64,000 nt of DNA from Cellvibrionaceae bacterium (GTDB lineage Bacteria; Pseudomonadota; Gammaproteobacteria; Pseudomonadales; Cellvibrionaceae). Shown here in pieces: positions 8,207 to 16,289 of the stretch (the stretch's first letter is position 1; each line of letters begins with the position of its first letter). Made by a program: the position numbers and the translations under genes. The notes below the pieces were generated by a model. That model saw nothing but the letters and a program-made list of their open reading frames with translations. It did not search any database and was not told where the DNA came from. The DNA lies in NCBI GenBank assembly GCA_021151825.1, contig JAGKWQ010000004.1, forward strand, positions 124,001 through 188,000, given 5' to 3'.

Positions 8207-8680
8207 ATGAGTACTTCATCAAGCCCACAAAAAGGCCACACCGCTGCCACCCGCCGCATGGCTCGTCACTACGCAATGCAGGCGCTTTACCAATGGCAAA
8301 TGGCCGGTTCCGGGATTAATGCGATTGAAGCAGAATTTCGCACCGATAATGATATGAGCAAAGTGGATGTGGAATATTTCCATGAAATTCTCCACGGTGT
8401 ACCTGAACATTTAAGCGAACTTGAAGAATTATTTGCACCTTATCTGGTGGAACGTTCCCTGGATGAGCTGGATGCAATTACCCGCGCTCTTTTACGTTTG
8501 GCGACTTACGAATTTAAATATCGCATTGATGTGCCCTACAAAGTTGTGATTAATGAGGCGGTTGCGTTAGCCAAAAAATTTGGCGCGGAAGATAGTCATA
8601 AATTTATCAATGGCGTACTCGATAAAACTGCCGCCGTCGTTCGGGCGCTGGAAGTTAACGCCGAGCGCAACCAACGCTAA
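8207..8680 (+). CDS. nusB: Transcription antitermination factor NusB
   Basis: A 157-residue all-helical protein that binds boxA RNA with NusE (S10) for rRNA antitermination. Family stretches are ARHYAMQALYQWQMAG, LDAITRALLRLATYEF and YKVVINEAVALAKKFGAEDSHKFINGVLDK. The ATG at 8207 is chosen over an in-frame TTG at 8201. The N-terminal tail STSSSPQKGHTAATRR is basic and polar. It follows the ribH terminator, so it probably has its own promoter, and it is followed by thiL. Confidence 0.95.
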   Translation: MSTSSSPQKGHTAATRRMARHYAMQALYQWQMAGSGINAIEAEFRTDNDMSKVDVEYFHEILHGVPEHLSELEELFAPYLVERSLDELDAITRALLRLATYEFKYRIDVPYKVVINEAVALAKKFGAEDSHKFINGVLDKTAAVVRALEVNAERNQR

Positions 8681-8706
8681 TACATTCTGTCCAATCAGTT
8701 ATCAAC

Positions 8707-9672
8707 GTGCCCGGCGAATTCCAACTAATCAAGCAATTTTTCCAGCGCGAGCAGGTCGAGCAGCCTGCCGAAGGTGTGTTGCTGGGAATTGGTGATGACT
8801 GCGCTCTTTTGCAAATACCCGCAGGAAAACAGCTGGCGGTGTCGGTTGATACGTTAGTAGCCGGTGTGCATTTTCCATTGGATGCTGATGCAGAATTAAT
8901 TGCCGAGCGCGCCTTGCGTACCAATCTTAGCGATCTTGCCGCAATGGGTGCTGATCCACTTTGGTTTACCCTGGCGCTTACTTTGCCGGAAGCCAATGAA
9001 GATTGGTTGCGCAGTTTCAGTCGTGGATTATTTGCCTGCGCGCGTGAATATAAAATCGCGCTGATTGGTGGTGATACTACATCGGGACCGTTAACTATTA
9101 CGATTCAGGTAATGGGGGTTGTATCACCGGGCACCGCGATGCGACGCGATGGCGCCAATATCGGTGATTTTGTTTTAGTCACTCATAACCTCGGTGATGG
9201 CGCCGCTGCACTTGCGGTAATTCAGAATCGCATTAGTTGCGATGAGTCGTCAGCCAGTTATTTGCACGAACGTTTTTACCGCCCGATACCGCGATTACAG
9301 GAATCAAAATTGATTTGCGAATTGGCAAGCGCAGCCCTGGATATTTCCGATGGCCTGGTTGCCGATTTACAACACATCTGTGATGCGAGTGATGTCGGCG
9401 CAGTAATTGATGTGGAAAATTTACCGTTATCGTCAGCTGTGCAAGCATTGAATAATCAGGCGCAAGCTCTGGAGTGGGCATTAAGTGGCGGCGATGATTA
9501 CGAGTTATGTTTTACTGTTGCACCGGAAAAAATGGCGGATATCGCCATGCTCATTGCACAGGGAAAATTAAATGCTACTGTCATTGGCGAAATTATTCCC
9601 GGTTCAAACGTCATTTGTGAATATGAAGGTAAGCCGTTTACGCTTGCCAACACTGGATACCAGCACTTCTAG
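8707..9672 (+). CDS. thiL: Thiamine-monophosphate kinase
   Basis: The 321-residue enzyme phosphorylates thiamine monophosphate to the diphosphate cofactor. It belongs to the PurM/ThiL fold: GEFQLIKQFF at the start, LGIGDDCALL and SVDTLVAGVHF for Mg-ATP binding, then NLSDLAAMGADP, GGDTTSGP, ALDISDGLVADL and SGGDDYELCFT. The start is GTG with no strong ribosome-binding site; the resulting N-terminus aligns with other ThiL proteins. It lies in the common nusB-thiL-pgpA order. Confidence 0.95.
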   Translation: MPGEFQLIKQFFQREQVEQPAEGVLLGIGDDCALLQIPAGKQLAVSVDTLVAGVHFPLDADAELIAERALRTNLSDLAAMGADPLWFTLALTLPEANEDWLRSFSRGLFACAREYKIALIGGDTTSGPLTITIQVMGVVSPGTAMRRDGANIGDFVLVTHNLGDGAAALAVIQNRISCDESSASYLHERFYRPIPRLQESKLICELASAALDISDGLVADLQHICDASDVGAVIDVENLPLSSAVQALNNQAQALEWALSGGDDYELCFTVAPEKMADIAMLIAQGKLNATVIGEIIPGSNVICEYEGKPFTLANTGYQHF

Positions 9673-9687
9673 CGTGCGGTTTTAATA

Positions 9688-10179
9688 ATGAATACAAATA
9701 CTCCCAGCCTTAAACAAGTTTTCACCAATCCCTATCATTTTTTTGCATTCGGATTCGGTAGTGGCCTTGCACCCAAAGCACCGGGAACGTTTGGTACTTT
9801 GGCAGCTATCCCTATTTTTTTATTGATCCAGGGTCTGCCATTGCATCTTTATGTATCCTGGCTGGTAGTGACGTTTGCGTTGGGCGTATTTTGGTGTGAC
9901 CGATCTTCCCGACAACTGGGCGTACACGATCACGGCGGCATTGTCTGGGATGAATTTGTCGGTTTCTGGATGACCATGTTAATGGCACCGGCGGGATTGG
10001 TCTGGGTGCTGGTTGGTTTCGTTTTATTCCGTATTTTCGATATTCTCAAACCCTGGCCAATCAGCTGGCTGGATAAAAAAGTGCACGGCGGTTTCGGCAT
10101 TATGATTGATGATTTTCTTGCCGGTGTTTATGCCTGTATTGCACTCCAGTTGATTGCCTATTCTGTGAGGTTGGTGTGA
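9688..10179 (+). CDS. pgpA: Phosphatidylglycerophosphatase A
   Basis: A 163-residue inner-membrane phosphatase that converts phosphatidylglycerophosphate to phosphatidylglycerol. Motifs are FGFGSGLAPKAPGTFGTLAA, DHGGIVWDEFVGFW and KPWPISWLDKKVHGGFGIMIDDFLAG. Several hydrophobic helices lie between them. Length is typical. Its stop codon overlaps the ribA GTG (GTGA), so the two are translationally coupled. Confidence 0.95.
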   Translation: MNTNTPSLKQVFTNPYHFFAFGFGSGLAPKAPGTFGTLAAIPIFLLIQGLPLHLYVSWLVVTFALGVFWCDRSSRQLGVHDHGGIVWDEFVGFWMTMLMAPAGLVWVLVGFVLFRIFDILKPWPISWLDKKVHGGFGIMIDDFLAGVYACIALQLIAYSVRLV

Positions 10180-10793
10180 CTGTTCACTTTGTAGAATCTT
10201 CCAAATTGCCCACGCCGTTTGGCATGTTTACCATGCACGGTTTCAGCGATGATGAAACTGATAAAGAGCATGTAGTGCTCACGATGGGCGATATCAGTGG
10301 CGATGAACCTTTGCTCGCCCGTGTTCACTCCGAGTGTTTAACCGGCGATGCGCTATTCAGTATGCGTTGTGATTGCGGCCCGCAACTACAAGCGGCCATG
10401 CATAAAATTTCTGTGGTTGGTCGCGGCGTGATTTTTTATTTGCGCCAGGAAGGGCGGGGCATTGGTTTATTAAATAAAATCAGAGCTTATCACCTGCAAG
10501 ACCAGGGGGCTGATACTGTAGAAGCGAACGAGCAATTGGGCTTCGGTGCTGATATGCGCGATTATTCCATCCTCAAACCCATGCTTCAGCATTTAAATAT
10601 CAAAGCGTTGAAATTGCTCACCAACAATCCGCGCAAAGTCAAAGCCTTGCAAGATATGGGCATTAACATTGTTGAACGCATGCCGCATGAAACCGGTCGC
10701 AATCCGCACAATGCCAAATACCTGGAAACCAAACAGGGCAAGCTTGGCCATTTGTTTAACGGCGAAAATTTGTTTAACGCCGACCACGAATAA
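10176..10793 (+). CDS. ribA: GTP cyclohydrolase II
   Basis: This 205-residue enzyme opens GTP to the first committed riboflavin intermediate. All key residues are present: zinc ligands Cys54, Cys65 and Cys67 (HSECLTGD, MRCDCG), then LRQEGRGIGLLNKIRAY, ADTVEANEQLGF and LLTNNPRKVKAL. It starts with GTG overlapping the pgpA stop by 4 nt. It presumably provides the cyclohydrolase activity that the C-terminal domain of the ribBX fusion at 6391 appears to lack. Confidence 0.96.
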   Translation: MTVHFVESSKLPTPFGMFTMHGFSDDETDKEHVVLTMGDISGDEPLLARVHSECLTGDALFSMRCDCGPQLQAAMHKISVVGRGVIFYLRQEGRGIGLLNKIRAYHLQDQGADTVEANEQLGFGADMRDYSILKPMLQHLNIKALKLLTNNPRKVKALQDMGINIVERMPHETGRNPHNAKYLETKQGKLGHLFNGENLFNADHE

Positions 10794-10847
10794 CTTTCCA
10801 GAATACTATTAGTTTTCCAGGGCACCATTAATTTTCAGGACATTAGC

Positions 10848-11651
10848 ATGACTCGAATTGCAATTGCCGGCGCTGCTGGCCGTATGGGAAAAGCGCTGAT
10901 TGAATCAACTCATAAAAATCCGGAAACCTCATTGGGTGCGGCAATTGTTCGCCCTGGTAGCTCATTGATCGGTGTTGATGCAGGCGAGTTGGGCAATGTG
11001 GGTAAATTGGGTATTGTTGTAAGTGCAACCCTTGCAGAAGTGATTGATCAATTTGATGTATTAATTGATTTTAGTTCGCCCGCCGCAACACTGGACAATG
11101 TGAAAATTTGCGCAGCGCATAACAAACCTATCGTAATTGGCACCACGGGTTTCAGTGCTGCCGAAAAAGAAGAACTGTTAAATTATCAAACAAAAATTCC
11201 TTTATTGTTATCCGCCAATTTTTCTACGGGCGTAAACCTGTGCTTTAAATTATTAGATCTAGCCGCGCGCGTTTTGGGTGAAGGTTATGATGTTGAAGTT
11301 TACGAGGCGCATCATCGCCATAAAGTAGACTCACCATCAGGAACTGCCGTGCGCATGGGAGAGGTATTGGCCAATGCACTTGACCGCGATTTAAATAAAG
11401 TGGCGGTTTATGGTCGCGAAGGGCAAATTGGTCCTCGTCCAAAAGATACCATTGGTTTTGCAACTGTACGTGGCGGTGATGTAGTCGGTGATCACACGGT
11501 GATGTTTATGGCTGATGGTGAACGCGTGGAAATTACACATAAAGCATCAAGCCGCCTTGCATTTTCAAACGGTGCTGTGCGCGCCGCGATTTGGTTGCAG
11601 CAACAAAAATCCGGCTTATTTGATATGCAGGATGTGCTGGGTTTACGGTAA
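10848..11651 (+). CDS. dapB: 4-hydroxy-tetrahydrodipicolinate reductase
   Basis: The 267-residue NAD(P)H enzyme acts in lysine and diaminopimelate synthesis. The nucleotide-binding loop is GAAGRMG at residues 8-14. Other motifs are DVLIDFSSPAATLDN, VIGTTGFS, the catalytic EAHHRHKVDSPSGTA and RGGDVVGDHTVMF. An AGGAC ribosome-binding site precedes the ATG. In related genomes dapB is followed directly by carA; here three accessory genes intervene. Confidence 0.96.
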   Translation: MTRIAIAGAAGRMGKALIESTHKNPETSLGAAIVRPGSSLIGVDAGELGNVGKLGIVVSATLAEVIDQFDVLIDFSSPAATLDNVKICAAHNKPIVIGTTGFSAAEKEELLNYQTKIPLLLSANFSTGVNLCFKLLDLAARVLGEGYDVEVYEAHHRHKVDSPSGTAVRMGEVLANALDRDLNKVAVYGREGQIGPRPKDTIGFATVRGGDVVGDHTVMFMADGERVEITHKASSRLAFSNGAVRAAIWLQQQKSGLFDMQDVLGLR

Positions 11652-11657
11652 ATTCTC

Positions 11658-11727
11658 GTAGGTTGGGCAGGTATGCCCAACGTTGCTATTGTTGAAAGAA
11701 TTTGTTGGACATTGCTGCCCAACCTGC
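11658..11727. repeat. REPIN-like pair of inverted REP hairpins
   Basis: GTAG followed by the hairpin GTTGGGCA-ggta-TGCCCAAC (11662-11681) has the layout of a REP sequence: a GTAG tetranucleotide next to an imperfect palindrome. A second, inverted copy ends at 11727 (GTTGGACA...TGCCCAAC followed by CTGC). The outer arms AGGTTGGGCAG (11660-11670) and CTGCCCAACCT (11715-11725) pair perfectly over 11 bases. No RAYT transposase is present in the window, so mobilisation would have to be in trans. Confidence 0.65.
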
Positions 11728-11760
11728 AAATTTAAAATATTTTAAGCAAAGGAACAAATT

Positions 11761-12672
11761 ATGGCGGGCGTCAGCTTACTTGCATTACTTGATGATATAG
11801 CGACAGTATTGGACGACGTAGCGGTAATGACCAAAGTTGCCGCTAAAAAAACCGCAGGTGTGCTGGGGGATGACCTCGCACTGAACGCACAACAAGTGCA
11901 AGGTATTCGCGCTGAGCGCGAGTTGCCGGTTGTGTGGGCTGTGGCAAAAGGCTCGGCGCTCAACAAGTTGATATTGGTTCCGGCAGCACTATTAATCAGT
12001 GCGTTTGTTCCCTGGCTAATTATTCCTTTATTAATGATTGGCGGTGCTTATTTGTGCTTTGAAGGTTTTGAAAAGCTTGCGCACAAATTTTTGCATTCCA
12101 AAGAAGAAGATAAAGAGCATCATAAAGAATTAATTGAGGCGGTCGCTAATCCAACAGTGGATATGGTTGCCTTCGAAAAAGAAAAAATCAAAGGTGCTGT
12201 GCGCACGGATTTTATTCTCTCTGCTGAAATCATTGTAATTGCTCTGGGGACCGTCGCTACTGCAACCTTTGCGAAGCAGGCGGCGGTAGTCGTCAGTATC
12301 GCAGTGTTGATGACAATCGGTGTTTACGGTTTGGTTGCACTGATCGTAAAACTGGATGACATGGGCGCACATCTGTGTAAAAAGCAAAACCCTGTCGCAC
12401 AACTTTTTGGAAACATTCTACTTGCTGCTGCTCCCAAACTGATGAAGCTTTTGTCTGTATTGGGAACTGCTGCTATGTTTATGGTTGGTGGTGGAATAGT
12501 GACTCACAGTATCCCTGTTATCCAGCATTGGATTGAACATGTTGCTGCCGGAACTGAACCCGTGGGTTGGCTAACTTCATCGATATTGAATGGTGTGGCC
12601 GGGGTAATTATTGGTGCGTTGGTGCTTGGTGTAGTGGCGTTAGTGGTGCGCTTACTTAATAAACAAAAGTAA
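11761..12672 (+). CDS. DUF808 (YedI-like) inner-membrane protein
   Basis: The 303-residue product starts MAGVSLLALLDDIATVLDDV and has AAKKTAGVLGDDLALNAQQV and GAYLCFEGFEKLAHKF, all characteristic of the DUF808/YedI family. Hydrophobic helices are seen near residues 70-100, 155-200, 220-250 and 275-300. The function is not established. AAAGGAAC gives a good ribosome-binding site. It is the first of three genes inserted between dapB and carA, and the next one starts 55 nt later. Confidence 0.85.
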   Translation: MAGVSLLALLDDIATVLDDVAVMTKVAAKKTAGVLGDDLALNAQQVQGIRAERELPVVWAVAKGSALNKLILVPAALLISAFVPWLIIPLLMIGGAYLCFEGFEKLAHKFLHSKEEDKEHHKELIEAVANPTVDMVAFEKEKIKGAVRTDFILSAEIIVIALGTVATATFAKQAAVVVSIAVLMTIGVYGLVALIVKLDDMGAHLCKKQNPVAQLFGNILLAAAPKLMKLLSVLGTAAMFMVGGGIVTHSIPVIQHWIEHVAAGTEPVGWLTSSILNGVAGVIIGALVLGVVALVVRLLNKQK

Positions 12673-12727
12673 GTTTGTTTGCTGGGCTTGAAGCGATAAT
12701 AAGCATTTTTTACATGGAGTTTTCCAG

Positions 12728-13546
12728 ATGAAGATCACTGAAATTCGGCTATCTAAAACATTTTCCATCATTTTTATAATTATTATTGCCAGTGTTTTTT
12801 TACTGCCTGTGTTAGGCATGCACTTTATGCTGTGGTTGGTGGATAGAAATGAGCAGCGCGCCGAATTTTCATTGGATGAGTCGATTGAATTTCAAATTAA
12901 AACTGTCAAATCTTCCATTAAGCAACTTGAGATAGTTGATCTCGCACTTTTGCAGTGTATTAGTGAGCATGCGCTTGAACGAGCCAGCCTCCCTCCAGCC
13001 AGTTCAGGTAGTATTGAGTTTGTTGATGAGCTTGAATGGTTAAATTGCTCAAATAGAAATATTGTTAACCTTGATGGCATTAGCGGACTGCAAAAACTCA
13101 CCGCGTTGAATTTGGCCAACAATAATATTGCCAATATTCATCTATTAGCGAAGCTGGATAAATTGGAGGATTTGGATCTTTCCAATAATATGATTGTGAA
13201 TATTGACTCATTAACAGCTTTGCCTCGCTTAAATAAATTACGCTTGTCAGGAAACCATCTGGACGATATTAAACCATTGCTGGCACTTATCTCTTTGGGG
13301 GAAGTATATATGCCTGATGTTTCTAAAATTTATTGTGCTGATCTGGAGCGGTTACTGAACGAAGCAAGGTTTGTTGTTCATCAAAATAACGATAATCAAG
13401 CGTGTAAAGGTGATTACAGCTCCGAAATTGCAAAATTACGTGCAATTAAAAAGGCGGGTGGCATTTTATCACCGGATGATGAAAGTATGCTGCTGGAGTA
13501 TGAGCTGAATGAAATGAAACGGGACTATCAACGAAAATATAATTAA
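12728..13546 (+). CDS. Membrane-anchored leucine-rich-repeat protein
   Basis: The 272-residue protein has one N-terminal membrane helix (about residues 12-35, FSIIFIIIIASVFLLPVLGM) and a largely extracytoplasmic body. Residues about 95-195 hold four to five internalin-type leucine-rich repeats of about 22 residues (LDGISGLQKLTALNLANNNI, IHLLAKLDKLEDLDLSNNMI, IDSLTALPRLNKLRLSGNHL). The C-terminus is charged and probably helical. Such repeats bind proteins. No enzymatic domain is visible. It lies 47 nt upstream of the ankyrin/DUF2914 gene, and the two likely form a functional pair. Partner and role unknown. Confidence 0.75.
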   Translation: MKITEIRLSKTFSIIFIIIIASVFLLPVLGMHFMLWLVDRNEQRAEFSLDESIEFQIKTVKSSIKQLEIVDLALLQCISEHALERASLPPASSGSIEFVDELEWLNCSNRNIVNLDGISGLQKLTALNLANNNIANIHLLAKLDKLEDLDLSNNMIVNIDSLTALPRLNKLRLSGNHLDDIKPLLALISLGEVYMPDVSKIYCADLERLLNEARFVVHQNNDNQACKGDYSSEIAKLRAIKKAGGILSPDDESMLLEYELNEMKRDYQRKYN

Positions 13547-13593
13547 GCTCATGGTGGAGACAATAAGATTAACTGACCTGGAATGGAGTTGCT

Positions 13594-15894
13594 GTGATAA
13601 AAAAAATAATACTGACAGTTTTTATAGGTTTCGGAATTTTTCAACTGATCAATGTTAATTATGGAATGCGCAACGAGGGTGTGGATCTTATTGATCGTCT
13701 GATGCAAAAATCCAAAATAATAACAGACGTTGAACATGCCCGGACCTCCTCTCTTTCCGCTTCTTCCTCAATGGTATTGGCTGAGGATACCCAATCATTA
13801 TGCAAAACTCAGGGGTTTGCACTTAATTCGGCGTTTACAAACGAAATTAACGCAAGGCTGCCGGTTTTATTGTTGCAATCAGTGTCTCCAACGCGGAATA
13901 CACTGGTGTATTTCTCCGAAGTGATTGGGGTGAAAACCGCTACTGTTGAGTTCAAATGGTTTCAGCAAGATGTGCTGATTCATCGTGAGGAAGTTGGTGT
14001 GCCTGCCTCTCGTTGGCGAGTGTGGTCGACAATAAATGATTTAACCAACGTTCATTCCCAGGCTGGGGGACTTGCTTCTTTGCGAGTAGAACTATGGTCT
14101 GGTCAATGTCTAATTTATCGTGATCAAATTCCATTTGCTGCGGACGAAAAATCCCGGAGACTAGATGTTGCTGTCGATTTTTTTGATTATTCGTCGACAA
14201 CCTTCTCCGATATTTTTAACGCTTTTCAATATTCAGAACAGCCATCTCCTGCGCCTGTTTATTCTTTTAAAAATACCGAATTCGATTCGCTTATTTCTCT
14301 TGAAATTGAAAACGTAAAACGTGACGAGACAACCCTGGATGTATTTAGCCGCGCTGTGCGCCGCGATGAGGCGCTTCCGCTTCCTGCGAAAAAAGGGGTC
14401 GGAACCGTCGTTAATTATTCGGATGCCATCATTAATCGTAAAACAGGCAGTGGTGACACTGTGTTATTAGAGGCGATCAAAAATAAAAGCCACAACACAA
14501 TAAAAAGTTTGCTTGTGATTGGTGCTAATCCTTTTATTCGCGATGCTGAAGGTCGCTCTCCATTAGATCTGGCTTTAGCAGCGAAAGATAAAATGCTGGC
14601 TGCAATGTTAGTGCAACATATGCTGCATGGTGGCCCAGTGGGGGATTCTGATTGGGGGTATTCTCGTAATGCTAGCCTGTTAGCTAATAGTGCCTATTTT
14701 AAAGGGCGTAATCGTTTAGGCGAGTCAGCGCTTATGCGTGCAGCGGCTGTAGGTGATGAGTTCGCTATTATCAATTTGATGGGTCTCGCTTCCGGTGAAG
14801 ATAAAAACGAGTATTTGCCTTATCGCGATCCCTATGAATTCGATTATGCAGGGCGGCAAGCATTTAATGTTGCGGATGAATCAGGCTATGCGGGGGCGAC
14901 TTTTTTGCTTGAGCAAGGAATGGAAAAATATTCACCGTCATGGACCGTATACCGCATGGTAATAGCGTCCGAATTGCAGAATGATGAGCCGTTAAAATGT
15001 TTTATTCAGCCAGGAAAACGAATTTCGTTGGTGGTTACATTGCTTGACGCATCATTAAAAAAAGCGGAAGTAATCTGGTCCAAAAGAAGTGGCCATAATG
15101 ATCAATGGCATCCGGTAAAAACAACGGAATATCTGGTATCCAATAATGATTTTCAACTTGTCAATCATCTGGAGCCTGAGGAGCTTGGTGACGGCGATAT
15201 ATGGGAAGTGCAAGCTCGCATCTATTTAAATGGAACGCCAGCCAACAATGGCTGGTTCGTGGAAAATTATGCTCCGACTTCTGAGCCAGAATGCAAGGAT
15301 CGGGATAGCTATCAAAAAAGCTCACTTAAAAAACAATTTGCGGCTTGGGTACCTATTAATCTTGTACGTAAACGCGCGGCTGGATTTTCTGCTGAAAACC
15401 TGCGCATTCATCATAATTTACTGGATGATGCCTTGCGCTCTGAAAGCTTGTCATTAATGGAGTACTTGATTGAGCAGGGTATGGATCTGCAGGTCAACTA
15501 TGGGCGCGACTCGTTGATACGCAATGCTATTGATGATAAGAAACTGGCGTTGACACAATACTTGTTGACCAGGGGGAGTGACCTGGAATTAGCAGATGCA
15601 CAGTTGCGCAAAAACAAGCGTAGCTTTCTTAATTTGGCGATACATGAACGCGATTTGACGATGGTGAAGTTTTTAATCGGGCAGGGGTTGCCTGTAAATG
15701 AAGAAAATAGTGGTATCCCTCAGCCACTTGAGGCGGCGGTAGATGAATGTGACGTGGATATGGTGGTCTTGCTGCTAGAGTCGGGTGCGAACCCGGAAGT
15801 GCCAATAACGGCACAAGAAAACCTCACTTTGAAAGAATATGCAGGGAAGTGTGCCCATGAGCCAGGGGTTGCGGCCGCGCTTGCTAATTATTAA
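13594..15894 (+). CDS. Large membrane-anchored ankyrin-repeat protein with two DUF2914-like domains
   Basis: A 766-residue protein starting with GTG after TGGAG. The N-terminal hydrophobic segment (KKIILTVFIGFGIFQLI) is a signal anchor. At about residues 85-190 a DUF2914-like domain is visible (ATVEFKWFQQDVLIHREEVG then SRWRVWSTIN). Residues about 285-450 hold ankyrin repeats (GDTVLLEAIKNKSHNTIKSL, DAEGRSPLDLALAAKDK, GESALMRAAAVGDEFA). A second domain of the same outline lies around 470-575 (KAEVIWSKRSGHNDQWHPV, DIWEVQARIYLNGT), and more ankyrin repeats run from about 615 to the end. Alternating protein-binding repeats with a putative envelope domain is unusual. Function unknown; the pairing with the LRR gene is suggestive. 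Confidence 0.75.
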   Translation: MIKKIILTVFIGFGIFQLINVNYGMRNEGVDLIDRLMQKSKIITDVEHARTSSLSASSSMVLAEDTQSLCKTQGFALNSAFTNEINARLPVLLLQSVSPTRNTLVYFSEVIGVKTATVEFKWFQQDVLIHREEVGVPASRWRVWSTINDLTNVHSQAGGLASLRVELWSGQCLIYRDQIPFAADEKSRRLDVAVDFFDYSSTTFSDIFNAFQYSEQPSPAPVYSFKNTEFDSLISLEIENVKRDETTLDVFSRAVRRDEALPLPAKKGVGTVVNYSDAIINRKTGSGDTVLLEAIKNKSHNTIKSLLVIGANPFIRDAEGRSPLDLALAAKDKMLAAMLVQHMLHGGPVGDSDWGYSRNASLLANSAYFKGRNRLGESALMRAAAVGDEFAIINLMGLASGEDKNEYLPYRDPYEFDYAGRQAFNVADESGYAGATFLLEQGMEKYSPSWTVYRMVIASELQNDEPLKCFIQPGKRISLVVTLLDASLKKAEVIWSKRSGHNDQWHPVKTTEYLVSNNDFQLVNHLEPEELGDGDIWEVQARIYLNGTPANNGWFVENYAPTSEPECKDRDSYQKSSLKKQFAAWVPINLVRKRAAGFSAENLRIHHNLLDDALRSESLSLMEYLIEQGMDLQVNYGRDSLIRNAIDDKKLALTQYLLTRGSDLELADAQLRKNKRSFLNLAIHERDLTMVKFLIGQGLPVNEENSGIPQPLEAAVDECDVDMVVLLLESGANPEVPITAQENLTLKEYAGKCAHEPGVAAALANY

Positions 15895-16024
15895 CGCAAC
15901 GAATTAGGGACAGATTCCCATGGACAGCGGCGCGCCAGTCCCGTAGAATTCGCAGCCAGATTGCGCCAGGCCAAAAACCGGGTAGCAGAAAAATACAAAA
16001 TGGTTCGCACAAGAACATAAAAAG

Positions 16025-16058
16025 GCGAGATGAGATTTGGGTTTCATCTCGCTTTTTT
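16025..16058 (+). terminator. Rho-independent terminator
   Basis: GCGAGATGA (16025-16033) pairs with TCATCTCGC (16044-16052), followed by six Ts. It lies 130 nt beyond the ankyrin gene stop and insulates the accessory cluster from carAB. Confidence 0.85.
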
Positions 16059-16070
16059 ACAACCAAACGT

Positions 16071-16101
16071 TTTACAGTCAGATTAAATTTGCCTTTATAT
16101 A
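16071..16101 (+). promoter_or_regulatory. Possible sigma-70 promoter for carAB
   Basis: TTTACA (16071-16076) and TATATA (16096-16101) resemble -35 and -10 boxes, with a slightly long spacer of 18-19 nt. The pair lies just after the terminator and well upstream of carA, leaving a leader of about 180 nt. Confidence 0.35.
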
Positions 16102-16289
16102 CAACAACTTATCGCGATGATTACCCTAAACAGGAGCAATGCGACTGATTTGTTGAGCCCTAAGAAAGTGAATTCGAACCGGGCGCCACTTTTAAAGTCG
16201 GATAGATAGAAAGGCAAGGTCTGACCTTAGCAAGACGTTTGGCAGCTAGCCGCTTTCAAGCCAAAACCCAGCCAGCCCAGGAGGTTGTT

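Larger units (their letters stand above)
15895..16289. other. Long gap upstream of carA
   Basis: About 395 nt between the ankyrin gene and carA. It holds a strong terminator at 16025-16058, a possible promoter at 16071-16101, and an interrupted palindrome AAGGTC-T-GACCTT at 16216-16228, which is 61 nt before the carA start. No RNA gene or riboswitch is recognised. Confidence 0.5.

Noticed and set aside
16170..16180. tRNA T-arm-like GAATTCGAACC on the minus strand
   Set aside because: The flanking bases do not pair into a T-stem and no acceptor or anticodon arm is present.
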